A DNA stretch of 64,000 bases from Lunatibacter salilacus (GCF_009797935.1 NZ_VOLC01000001.1:496001-560000); one strand, 5' to 3'. Positions 26,633 to 36,335 are shown, counted from the first letter of the stretch. The notes: generated by a model from the sequence alone, not told the origin. Made by a program: numbers and translations.

Positions 26633-27508
26633 TTATTTACTGCTACTAAGTGCTTCAGCACCCGCTACGATTTCCAATATTTCATTGGTAATCGCGGCCT
26701 GTCTTGTTCTGTTATATACCAATTTCAACTCCTTAAGTAGATCGTTGGCATTTTCAGTTGCTTTGTCCATAGCGGTCATCCGGGCACCATGCTCAGAGGC
26801 ATTGCTGTCCAAAATAGCTTTGTAAAACTGAATCTTCAAGGAATTTGGAACCAATTCCTCAATGATATATTCACGTGAAGGTTCAACAATATAGTCCACC
26901 TGACTGGTATTGGAGGAATCAATTTCCTTTTTTTCAATCGGCAAAAATTGCTCTACCTGTACGAATTGGGTAGCGACATTTTTAAACTCATTATATACTA
27001 ACACCACTTTATCATAGTCTCCCTTTTCAAAAGCTCCCATGGCATATTCAGCGGCCATCTTTACATTGTCAAAGGAAACGTCCTGAAAGAGAAAAGCAAA
27101 ATCTGTTACTAATGGCATTTCCTGTTTTCTGAAGAAATCCAAGGCTTTCTTTCCGATAGGCATTGCCGTCACCTGCTTTCCAAGATATTTTGTTTCCAAA
27201 ACATATGTGGCTGCTTTCAATACGTTAGAATTAAAAGCTCCGCATAATCCTTTATCGGATGTGATAGGAACTATTAAAATTCTCTCTGCCGCTCTTTCTT
27301 GGGCATATACGATATCGGTACTACCCTCTGTTCCTGAAGAAATACTATTAAGTATAGCCGTCAACTTCTGGGAATAGGGCCTCATCTGTATTATCTTTTC
27401 TTGGGCCTTTCTCAATTTGGCAGCAGCGACCATTTTCATGGCCCTGGTGATCTGCTGTGTCGAGCTGACTGAATTTATTCTTTCTTTTACTTCCTTAAGG
27501 TTCGCCAT
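26633..27508 (-). CDS. atpG: ATP synthase F1 gamma subunit
   Basis: This is the central rotor shaft of F1 that couples proton-driven rotation to catalysis. The N-terminus MANLKEVKERINSVSSTQQITRAMKMV is a textbook gamma start, and the C-terminal helix ends RQAAITNEILEIVAGAEAL as in other gamma subunits. Length (291 aa) is normal. It is the last gene of the operon: the catalytic beta and epsilon genes (atpD, atpC) do not follow, and a terminator stands right after the stop. Confidence 0.97.
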   Translation of the reverse strand: MANLKEVKERINSVSSTQQITRAMKMVAAAKLRKAQEKIIQMRPYSQKLTAILNSISSGTEGSTDIVYAQERAAERILIVPITSDKGLCGAFNSNVLKAATYVLETKYLGKQVTAMPIGKKALDFFRKQEMPLVTDFAFLFQDVSFDNVKMAAEYAMGAFEKGDYDKVVLVYNEFKNVATQFVQVEQFLPIEKKEIDSSNTSQVDYIVEPSREYIIEELVPNSLKIQFYKAILDSNASEHGARMTAMDKATENANDLLKELKLVYNRTRQAAITNEILEIVAGAEALSSSK

Positions 27509-27559
27509 GATTTACTGCTATGCGGTTTTATTCCTCCCTAATACCTGAAAATAGTATTA

Positions 27560-29140
27560 TTATACTTTTGCGTATTTGGGAGTCAGCTCGTTAACAGCCT
27601 TTTTTAACAATTCTCCAGCCGTTTCCAAATCTCCTTTTTTGATAGCCGTAAGGGCTTCAGGATATTGGGCGTTGATCAAATTATAGAAATCACCTTCAAA
27701 TGCTTTCACATTCTCTACTGGAATCTTGTCTAGGAATCCCTTTGTGGATAAGTAAATTATAGCTACTTGCAATTCTACCGGTACTGGAGAATACTGCTTC
27801 TGCTTTAGAATCTCTTGGTTTCTTCTACCACGCTCAATGGTTCGCTTGGTTGTAGGGTCAAGATCAGATCCAAATTTGGAGAAAGCTTCCAATTCCCGAA
27901 ATTGAGCCTGATCCAATTTCAATGTACCAGCCACCTTTTTCATGGCTTTTATTTGAGCATTGCCACCCACTCGGGATACGGAAATACCTACGTTAATGGC
28001 AGGACGAATTCCCGCGTTGAACAGGTTGGTTTCCAAGAATATCTGTCCGTCTGTAATGGAAATTACGTTGGTAGGGATGTAGGCAGAAACGTCACCGGCT
28101 TGTGTTTCGATAATTGGCAACGCAGTCAATGATCCACCTCCTTTGACCAAATGTTTGATCGATTCAGGTAAATCATTCATCTGCCTGGCAATATCATCCG
28201 AAGCATTGATTTTTGCAGCCCGTTCCAATAATCTGGAATGAAGGTAGAAAACATCACCCGGATAGGCTTCACGTCCCGGAGGTCTTCTAAGTAAAAGAGA
28301 CACTTCGCGATATGCGACAGCCTGCTTGGAAAGGTCATCATAAACCACCAAAGCGGGCCTTCCGGTATCCCGGAAAAATTCCCCAATAGCCGCACCTGTA
28401 AACGGAGCAAAGAACTGCATAGGAGCAGGATCAGCCGCAGACGCACTGACGATAACTGTATATGGTAAAGCGCCGCCTTTTTCCAAAGCAGCGACTACGT
28501 TGGCCACTGTAGAAGCTTTTTGTCCTATGGCTACATAGATACAGAATACGGGCTCGCCACGCTCATAAAATTCCTTTTGGTTCAAGATTGTATCGATAGC
28601 GACGGCTGTTTTGCCTGTCTGCCGATCACCAATGATCAATTCACGCTGTCCTCTACCGATAGGAATCATGGCATCGATGGACTTAATACCCGTCTGAAGG
28701 GGTTCATTTACCGGCTGACGGTAGATTACGCCAGGAGCCTTTCTTTCCAAAGGCATTTCATACAATTCTCCTAAAAGAGGTCCTTTGCCGTCAATTGGAA
28801 TACCCAAGGTATCTACTACACGACTTAGCATCCCTTCGCCTACTTTCAGGGAGGCAATTTGGCGGGTTCTTTTGACGACATCCCCTTCTTTTACAGTTTT
28901 GGAGTCACCAAACAATACCGCGCCCACATTATCTTCTTCCAAATTCAAGACCATGGCTTTCATGCCATTCTCAAATTCTATCAATTCTCCGGCCTGCGCC
29001 TTAGAAAGTCCATAGATGCGGGCAACACCATCACCTACTTGTAGGACGGTACCCACTTCTTCCAGTTCAGCATGAGTTCTCGCACCGGAAAGTTGTTCTT
29101 TCAGGATTGCGGAAACTTCATCAGGTCTTACATCTGCCAT
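27560..29140 (-). CDS. atpA: ATP synthase F1 alpha subunit
   Basis: This is the non-catalytic nucleotide-binding subunit of F1. The Walker A motif GDRQTGKT is at residues 171-178. [15 protein letters not shown], the [11 protein letters not shown] segment and the [21 protein letters not shown] stretch (which includes the alpha-subunit PPGREA signature) are all present. Length (526 aa) is normal for the family. It lies between atpH (36 bases upstream) and atpG (51 bases downstream). Confidence 0.98.
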   Translation of the reverse strand: MADVRPDEVSAILKEQLSGARTHAELEEVGTVLQVGDGVARIYGLSKAQAGELIEFENGMKAMVLNLEEDNVGAVLFGDSKTVKEGDVVKRTRQIASLKVGEGMLSRVVDTLGIPIDGKGPLLGELYEMPLERKAPGVIYRQPVNEPLQTGIKSIDAMIPIGRGQRELIIGDRQTGKTAVAIDTILNQKEFYERGEPVFCIYVAIGQKASTVANVVAALEKGGALPYTVIVSASAADPAPMQFFAPFTGAAIGEFFRDTGRPALVVYDDLSKQAVAYREVSLLLRRPPGREAYPGDVFYLHSRLLERAAKINASDDIARQMNDLPESIKHLVKGGGSLTALPIIETQAGDVSAYIPTNVISITDGQIFLETNLFNAGIRPAINVGISVSRVGGNAQIKAMKKVAGTLKLDQAQFRELEAFSKFGSDLDPTTKRTIERGRRNQEILKQKQYSPVPVELQVAIIYLSTKGFLDKIPVENVKAFEGDFYNLINAQYPEALTAIKKGDLETAGELLKKAVNELTPKYAKV

Positions 29141-29176
29141 TATTATATTGGATTATATAGTAGTTACTATGTTCAA

Positions 29177-29737
29177 TTAATATTTTTTCTCGTAGAGATT
29201 TTCGGTAAAATCCAACTTCAGTTTTCTCAGCTGACTACTGATGGACTCGTCGAGTTGTTTATCGTCTATTTTCAGGACAAACCCACCAATAAGATTTTCG
29301 TTGATTTTCTCCTTGAGCTCTACTTTCTCTTTCCCCGATATCTCTTTGACAATACTTTTGAATTCAGCTCTTAGTGCATCATCTATTGCAAATGTAGTCG
29401 TCACTTCGGCCAACTGTATCCCCATGTGTTGGTTGTATTGCTTGTGAAATTCCCTTGCAATACTGGGCAAATAGGATTCCCTACCCTTTTGGGAAACCAA
29501 CTTGAAAAAGGAACGTGTTAGCTCCGAAGTCTTGGTTCCAAACAACGCATTAATCACCGAAAGTTTTTTATTAGAACCGACGATTGGACTTTTGATCAAG
29601 GAAACAAAATCGGAACTGATTTGCTCAATTTCCAAAAACCTATTCATATCCGTATGTACAGCATCCAGAATACGCTTTTCTACGGCTAGGTCTAGCAAGG
29701 ATTTGGCATATCGGGAAGCAACTCTAAATTCTGACAT
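29177..29737 (-). CDS. atpH: ATP synthase F1 delta subunit
   Basis: This subunit joins the peripheral stalk to the top of F1. At 186 aa it has the usual N-terminal helical bundle (MSEFRVASRYAKSLLDLAVEK) and the C-terminal motif GGFVLKIDDKQLDESISSQL, which is conserved in delta subunits. It begins 3 bases after the atpF stop, as expected for co-translated stalk subunits. Confidence 0.95.
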   Translation of the reverse strand: MSEFRVASRYAKSLLDLAVEKRILDAVHTDMNRFLEIEQISSDFVSLIKSPIVGSNKKLSVINALFGTKTSELTRSFFKLVSQKGRESYLPSIAREFHKQYNQHMGIQLAEVTTTFAIDDALRAEFKSIVKEISGKEKVELKEKINENLIGGFVLKIDDKQLDESISSQLRKLKLDFTENLYEKKY

Positions 29738-29740
29738 CCC

Positions 29741-30235
29741 TTAATTGAGTTTTATGTCCTTTACAAATTCTTCTACTAATTTCTTTTGTTCGGGTACTTC
29801 CGCTAAGTTTTTACGGAGAAGCTTTTCTGCAATATGAAGAGAAATTTCCGCCACCTGAATTTTAACATCGGTTAAGGCAGCTTCTTTCTCTGTCTGAATG
29901 ATTGCCTTGGCATCTTGGATCATTTTTGCCCCTTGTTTTGCCGCCTCGTCTTTTGCTTGCTCCATAATCTTGGCAGCATATTCATTCGCTGATTTAAGAA
30001 TTTCATCCCGTTCGATTCTTGCTTCCTGAAGAATTTTTTCATTTTCCGCTACCAAGCCTTCCATGTCCTTGCGTGCTTTTTCAGCAGCATACAAGGCGGT
30101 TTCGATGGTACCTTCCCGCTCTTCCAAGGCAGAAAGAATGGGTCTCCAAGCATATTTGGCCAAGATTATAAAGAGAATGGCAAATCCAATCGTTTGCCAG
30201 ATAATCAAACCTAAATCGGGACTAATCAGATCCAT
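29741..30235 (-). CDS. atpF: ATP synthase Fo b subunit
   Basis: This is the membrane-anchored peripheral stalk subunit (164 aa). One N-terminal transmembrane helix (about residues 7-27, LGLIIWQTIGFAILFIILAKY) is followed by a long charged helix that should form a coiled coil (ALEEREGTIETALYAAEKARKDMEGL). Only one b gene is present, so the stalk is probably a b homodimer. Confidence 0.96.
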   Translation of the reverse strand: MDLISPDLGLIIWQTIGFAILFIILAKYAWRPILSALEEREGTIETALYAAEKARKDMEGLVAENEKILQEARIERDEILKSANEYAAKIMEQAKDEAAKQGAKMIQDAKAIIQTEKEAALTDVKIQVAEISLHIAEKLLRKNLAEVPEQKKLVEEFVKDIKLN

Positions 30236-30274
30236 AGCTATATTTTTACTTCGTGATTGTTCAACTGTAAAATG

Positions 30275-30297
30275 GGGATCAACCTAACGTTGATCCC
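30275..30297 (-). other. Intercistronic hairpin between atpE and atpF
   Basis: A perfect 9-bp stem (GGGATCAAC at 30275-30283 with GTTGATCCC at 30289-30297) and a 5-base loop sit 10 bases after the atpE stop in the transcript. On the minus strand only a short ATTTTA follows, so full termination is unlikely; a run of eight Ts lies on the other strand. It may stabilise or partly terminate the atpB-atpE part of the mRNA, favouring the multi-copy c subunit. Confidence 0.65.
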
Positions 30298-30306
30298 TGA
30301 TTTTTT

Positions 30307-30564
30307 TTAGAATGTAAGGTTGCCATTAAGTGCAATAAGTAGACATACTACCACTGCAAATAAAGAAACCACCTCAATAAGTGCTGCGATGATCAACATG
30401 GCTGTCTGGATTTTTCCAGCAGCTTCAGGCTGACGCGCAATACCTTCCATGGCTTGTCCACCGATACGACCGATACCTAGACCTGCGCCAATCGCTACAA
30501 TTCCGGCACCAATACCAGCACCCATAAGTGCAAAACCGGCAGTCAATAATAATGAAGTTAACAT
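30307..30564 (-). CDS. atpE: ATP synthase Fo c subunit
   Basis: This small (85 aa) hairpin protein forms the rotor ring. It has two transmembrane helices joined by the polar loop ARQPE (43-47). The glycine-rich first helix ([18 protein letters not shown]) and the ion-binding carboxylate Glu64 in the second helix ([10 protein letters not shown]) are clear. The neighbourhood of Glu64 does not show the full sodium-ring signature, so proton coupling is more likely. A hairpin follows the gene. Confidence 0.96.
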   Translation of the reverse strand: MLTSLLLTAGFALMGAGIGAGIVAIGAGLGIGRIGGQAMEGIARQPEAAGKIQTAMLIIAALIEVVSLFAVVVCLLIALNGNLTF

Positions 30565-30608
30565 ACGTGTGATTTATTTATATAAAATTGAACAAAGAAA
30601 TTCTTCTA

Positions 30609-31646
30609 TTAATGATGCGCTTCTTCATGCCCGTGGTCAGCAACCGCCGCCCCGATATACATAGCAGAAAACAACGTAAATACATATGCCTGAATGGTGG
30701 CTACCAGCAATTCGATGATATTTATAAATACGACCATTAGCGTACTTGCCACACCTACCGCATACGATTCAAATACAAAGATTAGCCCTATAAAACTTAG
30801 GATCACAATGTGTCCGGCGGTAATCGCAACAAACAATCGGACCGTGAGTGCAAAAGGCTTTGTAAACAATCCTATAATTTCAACCGGGACGATAATCAAT
30901 AACAAGGGAAGAGGTACACCCGGGGTGGCGACCACGTGCTTCCAATACGCTTTGTTTCCGTTGAAATTGGTTACAAAGAAAGTAATGATAGCCAAGGTGA
31001 TGGTCACGGCAATATTTCCGGTAAGGTTTGCCGCCCCTGGCAGAAGCCCCATTAGGTTACCTATCCAAATAAAGAAAAAAAGAGTAAGCAGGTAGGGGGT
31101 GAATTTTTTGTATTTCGGCCCAATATTGGGAAGAGCAATTTCATCTCTGACAAATAGCACGATAGGTTCCACAAAAGAAGCGATTCCCTTCGGGGCTTTA
31201 TTTGGATTGCTTTTGTAATGTCTGGACGCCGATAGCAGTATATATAGCGTGATCGCAAGAACCAAAAAGAGCATGGCAACATTTTTGGTAATAGAAAGGT
31301 CAATGAATGACCTGCTTTCATCTACACTTTTGAGCTTGTCGTTCTCGTCGATAAAGTAGCCATTGTGCTCTTTACCGAATAGGTGGGTTTCGGGATCTAC
31401 AAAGCTGGCTGAGGAATAAAACTCAAACCCTCGATCTGACGAATAAATAATCACCGGAAGTTGCAGCGTAACATGCGTATGGCCCACTGTGGCAAAGTGC
31501 CAGGCATGAGAATCCTTAATATGGTGCATTATGAAGCTCGTCTTGTCTTCAGTTCCACCGGCAGCCGCGAAAGCACCAGCCGTAAAAGTCAGGAAAATTA
31601 CTGACAATAAAGCAGTTAAGCGTATAAATTTGCGAACCATCAACAT
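30609..31646 (-). CDS. atpB: ATP synthase Fo a subunit
   Basis: This is the stator channel subunit that passes protons to the c ring. The essential Arg is Arg270 in KPFALTVRLF. The protein is 345 aa, longer than the ~270 aa E. coli protein, because a signal-peptide-like segment (about 1-28, ending AFAAAG) and a periplasmic region of about 90 residues precede the first conserved helix; this extension is usual in Bacteroidota. The ATG at 31640 (MVRKFIRL) is an alternative start. A His-rich C-terminus (DHGHEEAHH) is present. Confidence 0.96.
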   Translation of the reverse strand: MLMVRKFIRLTALLSVIFLTFTAGAFAAAGGTEDKTSFIMHHIKDSHAWHFATVGHTHVTLQLPVIIYSSDRGFEFYSSASFVDPETHLFGKEHNGYFIDENDKLKSVDESRSFIDLSITKNVAMLFLVLAITLYILLSASRHYKSNPNKAPKGIASFVEPIVLFVRDEIALPNIGPKYKKFTPYLLTLFFFIWIGNLMGLLPGAANLTGNIAVTITLAIITFFVTNFNGNKAYWKHVVATPGVPLPLLLIIVPVEIIGLFTKPFALTVRLFVAITAGHIVILSFIGLIFVFESYAVGVASTLMVVFINIIELLVATIQAYVFTLFSAMYIGAAVADHGHEEAHH

Positions 31647-31658
31647 TAATATTATTGC

Positions 31659-32045
31659 CTATTTCAAATGAAGGCGCAAATTAGTTATTAAGCTGTAGAT
31701 ATCAAACAATAAGTACAACAAATAAATAGTAAAGAAATTTATCACAAACCAAAGGATATTTTTATCCCCGCCCCATAATGCCACTAAAACAAAGGCTAGG
31801 CTGACAAGCAATCTGAAAACTGCGCTACCTAAGATTATAGACACAGAATTTAATTTGTCCTTTTTTAGAAAATGTATGGAAACCACGCCAGTAAGAGCAG
31901 TGAGAATGACATAAAATATAAAGATGGCCCAGATTTTTTCATGGATCCATCTGCCGGGGAAAACCTGCTGAAGAAAGTAAATTAAACCCCCAAGCATAAT
32001 TGATCCAATTAGCAACTGCAACAAGTGGGCTTTGGTAGGAGTCAT
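31659..32045 (-). CDS. Small four-helix membrane protein of the ATP synthase operon (AtpI-like)
   Basis: This 128-aa protein has four hydrophobic segments (around residues 8-25, 39-60, 68-92 and 98-120) and few charged residues outside them. It lies between the AtpZ-type gene and atpB, the position where atpI is found in other bacteria, and ends 12 bases before atpB. Sequence similarity to AtpI is not obvious by eye, so the assignment rests on size, topology and position. A role in c-ring assembly or magnesium supply to the synthase is possible. Confidence 0.65.
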   Translation of the reverse strand: MTPTKAHLLQLLIGSIMLGGLIYFLQQVFPGRWIHEKIWAIFIFYVILTALTGVVSIHFLKKDKLNSVSIILGSAVFRLLVSLAFVLVALWGGDKNILWFVINFFTIYLLYLLFDIYSLITNLRLHLK

Positions 32046-32068
32046 AATTAAATGGGAGTTCGGTCGCG

Positions 32069-32308
32069 TTATTTTGAGCTTGAATTGTCTTTGGGCAGAC
32101 TTTTAAACAACTGATAAAAGGCTACTCCAATTGAAAGCAAGCAACCGGTAAGTAACCAGACCGGAAAATTCCAGGAGTTGTTTTGATCAAAGTAGTATCC
32201 AATCCATGTTCCTAAAGCAATAATAGCCATCATTTGAAATGCCACCCCAATGAATCTGATATAGTCGGGGGTCTTGTAACCAGAAGTCTTTTCCTTTTCG
32301 GTAGCCAT
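32069..32308 (-). CDS. AtpZ/AtpI-family protein (ATPase gene 1 type)
   Basis: This 79-aa protein has two transmembrane helices (about 21-41 and 49-68) with the pattern FQMMAIIALGTWIGYYFD ... NFPVWLLTGCLLSIGVAFYQLF seen in the AtpZ/'ATPase_gene1' family. AtpZ and AtpI together have been linked to magnesium/calcium transport feeding ATP synthase. It is part of the ATP synthase leader genes, between the bactofilin and the AtpI-like gene. Confidence 0.85.
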   Translation of the reverse strand: MATEKEKTSGYKTPDYIRFIGVAFQMMAIIALGTWIGYYFDQNNSWNFPVWLLTGCLLSIGVAFYQLFKSLPKDNSSSK

Positions 32309-32323
32309 TTGTTAGTAAACTGC

Positions 32324-32704
32324 TTAATTCAGGGAATCTTCTGCCATATTTCCCATGTTGCACTTGCCATTCAATTCCGCACCATTCTCTATGATTAGTT
32401 TTTTGGTGAAAATATCCCCGATAATAAGTGCCGTTTTTCTCAAGAAGAGGGATTCGGAGCAGCGAATTTCTCCCTTAACATGGCCTGAAATCTCCACTTC
32501 CTTGGCAAACACATTTCCATTTACTAGGGCAGATTCTCCAATAATAACTTTGTTCTGCGACTCCAGTGACCCCTCCACATTTCCTTCTACGCGAATATTT
32601 CCGGGAGTGGCAATATTCCCTACTATGATGGTACCGGCAGCAACCAAATTGCTGGAAGTTACCATTTCAGTAGTTTTTCCTTTTTCCTCTTTACTGCTTG
32701 CCAT
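32324..32704 (-). CDS. Bactofilin (polymer-forming cytoskeletal protein)
   Basis: Bactofilins polymerise without nucleotide into membrane-associated filaments that position cell-wall enzymes. This 126-aa protein has a charged N-terminal tail (MASSKEEKGKTTEM) and the repetitive right-handed beta-helix core with short repeats such as GNIATPGNIRVEGNVEGSLESQ, GESALVNGNVFAKEVEISGHVKG and TALIIGDIFTKKL. It begins 2 bases after the M23 peptidase stop. This pairing is common, and LytM peptidases are known bactofilin partners in cell-shape control. Confidence 0.93.
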   Translation of the reverse strand: MASSKEEKGKTTEMVTSSNLVAAGTIIVGNIATPGNIRVEGNVEGSLESQNKVIIGESALVNGNVFAKEVEISGHVKGEIRCSESLFLRKTALIIGDIFTKKLIIENGAELNGKCNMGNMAEDSLN

Positions 32705-32706
32705 AT

Positions 32707-33576
32707 TTAATCAAAGGTAATAAATTCTTGCGGATTAAGCGGGTTGCCTTTATACCAAAGCTCAAGGTGGAGATGTTGACCGGTGGTGAGTTCACCTGTG
32801 TTTCCTATGATCGAAATAATCTCGCCACCCCGAACGGCGTCGCCTACAGCCTTTAATATTACGGAATTATGCTTGTAAATTGAAATCAACTCATTGGAGT
32901 GCTGTACGCCTGCCACGTAGCCTGTTTCCAGCGTCCAAGAGGAAAATATCACAGTGCCCTCAGCAATTGCTTTGACGGGCTCGTTCTCTGCAGCTACGAC
33001 ATCCACGCCGAAATGACCTGAAGACGGCGTAAATCCACTTACTACCACTCCCTTGACCGGCGGAAAAAAGTAAGTGTCTGTAAAGGCACTGCTACTTATT
33101 CTTCCAAAGCTATTTTCATCCAACGGCATACTTTCAAATTCCCTCACAACGCTAAGGGTGGCTTCGCTGTATTTATACAAATCGATTTCATTTCGTTTTA
33201 CTTCAAGCTTGTTTTCCTCGAGGGGTTGGGGAGCCTCCTCTGGCAATTCTTCACCTGAGATGATCTGCTGAATATTCTTCACATAAAGATCCTTGGCCTC
33301 TACTTCTAGAATCAGGGAATCGATGGCATCGGAAAGCGCATATATTTTAGCCGTATTCTCCGACTCAATGTAGGCCGGATCAAACCAACGGGCCAAGAGA
33401 GACTTCGAAAGCATCAAAGAAATCCCAAATGAAGTCATTAAAAGTAAGGATAACAATAAACCTATCTTTATCTTCGTAATACTAAATGAAGTGATTACAG
33501 AGAAATCCTCCTCCCTTCGAATGACGAAAAGAAATTTGGTCTCAATCCAATCGTTTAATTTTTGTTTTACGTTCAA
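32707..33576 (-). CDS. M23 (LytM-type) peptidoglycan endopeptidase, membrane-anchored
   Basis: This is a cell-wall peptidase of 289 aa. One transmembrane helix (about 36-58) anchors it, with a short coiled-coil-like stretch at 70-105. The C-terminal LytM domain has all zinc and catalytic residues: His188 and Asp192 (HFGVD), and the HxH pair His268/His270 (GQHLHLELW). It should cut peptide cross-links in the periplasm. It is the first gene of the operon continuing through bactofilin, AtpZ and ATP synthase, and it is divergent from porW with a 98-base spacer. Confidence 0.92.
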   Translation of the reverse strand: MNVKQKLNDWIETKFLFVIRREEDFSVITSFSITKIKIGLLLSLLLMTSFGISLMLSKSLLARWFDPAYIESENTAKIYALSDAIDSLILEVEAKDLYVKNIQQIISGEELPEEAPQPLEENKLEVKRNEIDLYKYSEATLSVVREFESMPLDENSFGRISSSAFTDTYFFPPVKGVVVSGFTPSSGHFGVDVVAAENEPVKAIAEGTVIFSSWTLETGYVAGVQHSNELISIYKHNSVILKAVGDAVRGGEIISIIGNTGELTTGQHLHLELWYKGNPLNPQEFITFD

Positions 33577-33606
33577 TTTTAATCTGATTAATTGAATTTA
33601 ATTCCA

Positions 33607-33614
33607 CAAAAATA
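33607..33614 (-). promoter_or_regulatory. Candidate -7 element upstream of the M23-bactofilin-ATP synthase operon
   Basis: On the minus strand the sequence reads TATTTTTG, matching TAnnTTTG, about 30 bases before the M23 start codon. No good -33 TTTG is visible at the expected distance, so the call rests on one element and its position. Confidence 0.35.
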
Positions 33615-33674
33615 GAATATTAATGGAAGCATTTACATATTTATTTTAAATGCGGTAATTTGTCCCACCGGAAA

Positions 33675-36335
33675 ATGAATAAAGTTTTGAATAGAAAGAT
33701 TCTATTAGTTGCATACTTGCTTGGATGTGTGTTGGTTTTTTCCTGCACCTCCCAGAAGGATACTTTTATGAACAGACTTTACCACAACACAACGGCCAGG
33801 TTCAACGCATATTATCTGGCAAAAGAAAAAATGGAAGAACTTGACCGGAAGATTATGGAGGAATATGAAGAAGATTTCTCACAAATCCTTCCAGTTTTTT
33901 ACCCCCTGGATAGTGCAGTAATTGAAGGTAGCGAGGCTGAACTTGATGAAATCAGGTCCCTTTGCTCAAAAGCAATTGATTGGCACCGGATTAGCAATTG
34001 GGTGGATCCTTCTTATTTTTTGTTGGGAAAGGTCGACTACTATATGGCAAATTTTGATGATGCTCAAAACACATTCAAATACCTCAATGTAAATAGTAAG
34101 CAAGATGAGGTCAGGCATCTTTCCCTGATTCATCTACTCCGCCTATTTGTTGATTTGGAGAAATTTGACGATGCGGTCTATGTGATGGACTTCCTATCGA
34201 AAGAGACCTATATCAGCGATGAAAATCGCTATATGTTGTATAAAACATTGGCCTACTACTATGAAGCCAAGAAAGAACAGGATATGGTGGCACCGGCCCT
34301 ATTCCGTGCGCTTGAATTTGCCGAAAACAAAAATGACATTTCCAGGATAAACTTTATTTTGGGTCAATTGTATCAACGTGCAGGTTTGGATGCTGTTGCA
34401 TATGAATATTACCAAAAGGCAGTGACAGGAAGTCCTACCTATGAGCGAACATTCTTTGCCCAGCTGTTTTCTCAACAGGTAGCCGAGTTGGAAAAAAGCA
34501 AGGATTTCAGAAGGGTACGAAGCTATTACGATGACCTGTATAAAGACCGGAAAAATATAGAATTTCGGGATGTGATATTGTATGAAAAAGCCATGTTTGA
34601 ATACAAACAGGAAGAAATTCCGGAAAGTATACGTTTACTTTCGCTTGCAGCAAAAGAACCTACGGAAAACCGACGGCAGAAAGGATATATTTACCAGAAA
34701 TTGGCTGATATTTATCTTCGGGACAATAATGACTACTTAACCACAAAATATTATTTAGACTCGGCAATGGAGCAGTTTCGGGAGACTGACCGAAACTACG
34801 CTGCCCTTGCTGCCCAGAAAGAGGTCTTTGACAATTACGCCCTTAATTTTGAGCTGATTCAAAGAAATGACAGCCTTATTGCCCTGAGCAAATTATCGCC
34901 GGAAGAACAGGAAGCGTTTGTCGAAGATTTTTTGAAAAATGAGGAAGCCCGGCTTTTACGTGAAGCAGAAGCAGCCAAATCCAATAAATCAAGCAGACCG
35001 TTTGAAAATCTCCTTGCATCGGTTGGTGGGGCGTCTGGTTCCACTTTTTACTGGGATAATCCGACCGCCATTCAACAGGGAGCTATAGAATTCTCCAGGG
35101 TATGGGGTAAAAGAGACCTGACTGACCACTGGAGAAGAAGTAATAAAAGTTTTCAAGAATCTTCCATGGGTCAGCAGGATGAACAAAACATTGAACCCTC
35201 CGCTGAACTAGCCATAGATGGAGGGGAACAGACTGATGGGCAAGTTCCAACTTTGCCTGATAGAAATTCACTTCTAGAACGAATACCAAAAGACGAATCC
35301 ACTATAAAAAATATGCTGGATGAAATGGAAGATGGCTATTTTAATCTAGGCAAGCTATTGTTTTTTGACCTAAAGGAACCTCAAAAATCTATTGCCTATT
35401 TGGAAAAGCTGGTTTCTCAATATCCCAATTCAATTAAAAAACCCGAAGCTTATTATACTATGTATTTGGCATTTAAGGAGTTAAATGAAAACACTGCTCA
35501 CTATGCTAATTTGCTAAATGAGGAATTTCCGGATTCCCAATATACCAAGTCGGTAAACAACCCCGAGTCAGTGTCCGGTACCCAGGCCAATTTTGAGTCC
35601 TCAAGGAACTACCGGGAGGCCTATATACTTTATCAATCCAATGAGTTTGACCAGTCTAGGAGTATAATTAGATCAACGCTAGACGAATACCCACTTTCCA
35701 AAAACACGGACCGACTTTTGCTATTGGACATCATGATCTCTGGAAAATCCGGCAATACACAAGAATTTGTACAACGCCTAGAAACCTATATTTTAAACGT
35801 CAATGATCTGGATTTACTGTATTTGGCAAAGAATATGCTTAGAAATTTTGGAGGAACTGAAGATGGCGCCCTAGCTGACAATACCATGGCAGCTGAGGGG
35901 ACCTCCGAGGGCGAGCTCGAAAGTACAGAATCAATAGATGAAACACCGGAAACACCCGCTGAAGAGTCGCCTTATAGTTTAAATCTAAATCAAACGCATG
36001 TATTTATACTTGCCATTGAGCCTGGAATTGCATCGGAATCAAAAAATCTAACAGCCGACTTGGAAAACTTCCACTCACAAAACTTCACCAATGACCGCCT
36101 CAGAACGGGAACCATTTCCCTGACACGGGAAAATACGATTGTAATCATCAGTCCGTTTTCCAATGGGGAGAAGGCTACAAAATACCGGGAAGAGTTTTTA
36201 AAGAGTTTTAACACGGAAAATTTATCCGAAGAACTAAAAATGAGTAGTTTTGTGATTTCTATTGAAAACTTTCAACAGTTGAACAAAAGGAAAGACATAG
36301 ATGAATATAAGGCTTTTTATAAAGAGTCTTACTGA
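33675..36335 (+). CDS. porW: PorW/SprE-type gliding and type IX secretion lipoprotein
   Basis: This 886-aa tetratricopeptide-rich lipoprotein is needed for type IX secretion (PorW in Porphyromonas, SprE in Flavobacterium) and links the periplasmic core to the outer-membrane translocon. The lipoprotein signal ends LVFSC (Cys24), followed by the family's TSQKDTFMNRLYHNTTARFNAYY start. Repeats with the AKIAYEYYQKA-like helical pattern (e.g. FDDAQNTFKYLN, AVAYEYYQKAVTG) run through the middle, and the C-terminal part carries an acidic linker before a final conserved domain. The frame is open to a TTG at 33660, but the ATG at 33675 gives the proper signal. PBP1A follows 7 bases after the stop. Confidence 0.9.
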   Translation: MNKVLNRKILLVAYLLGCVLVFSCTSQKDTFMNRLYHNTTARFNAYYLAKEKMEELDRKIMEEYEEDFSQILPVFYPLDSAVIEGSEAELDEIRSLCSKAIDWHRISNWVDPSYFLLGKVDYYMANFDDAQNTFKYLNVNSKQDEVRHLSLIHLLRLFVDLEKFDDAVYVMDFLSKETYISDENRYMLYKTLAYYYEAKKEQDMVAPALFRALEFAENKNDISRINFILGQLYQRAGLDAVAYEYYQKAVTGSPTYERTFFAQLFSQQVAELEKSKDFRRVRSYYDDLYKDRKNIEFRDVILYEKAMFEYKQEEIPESIRLLSLAAKEPTENRRQKGYIYQKLADIYLRDNNDYLTTKYYLDSAMEQFRETDRNYAALAAQKEVFDNYALNFELIQRNDSLIALSKLSPEEQEAFVEDFLKNEEARLLREAEAAKSNKSSRPFENLLASVGGASGSTFYWDNPTAIQQGAIEFSRVWGKRDLTDHWRRSNKSFQESSMGQQDEQNIEPSAELAIDGGEQTDGQVPTLPDRNSLLERIPKDESTIKNMLDEMEDGYFNLGKLLFFDLKEPQKSIAYLEKLVSQYPNSIKKPEAYYTMYLAFKELNENTAHYANLLNEEFPDSQYTKSVNNPESVSGTQANFESSRNYREAYILYQSNEFDQSRSIIRSTLDEYPLSKNTDRLLLLDIMISGKSGNTQEFVQRLETYILNVNDLDLLYLAKNMLRNFGGTEDGALADNTMAAEGTSEGELESTESIDETPETPAEESPYSLNLNQTHVFILAIEPGIASESKNLTADLENFHSQNFTNDRLRTGTISLTRENTIVIISPFSNGEKATKYREEFLKSFNTENLSEELKMSSFVISIENFQQLNKRKDIDEYKAFYKESY

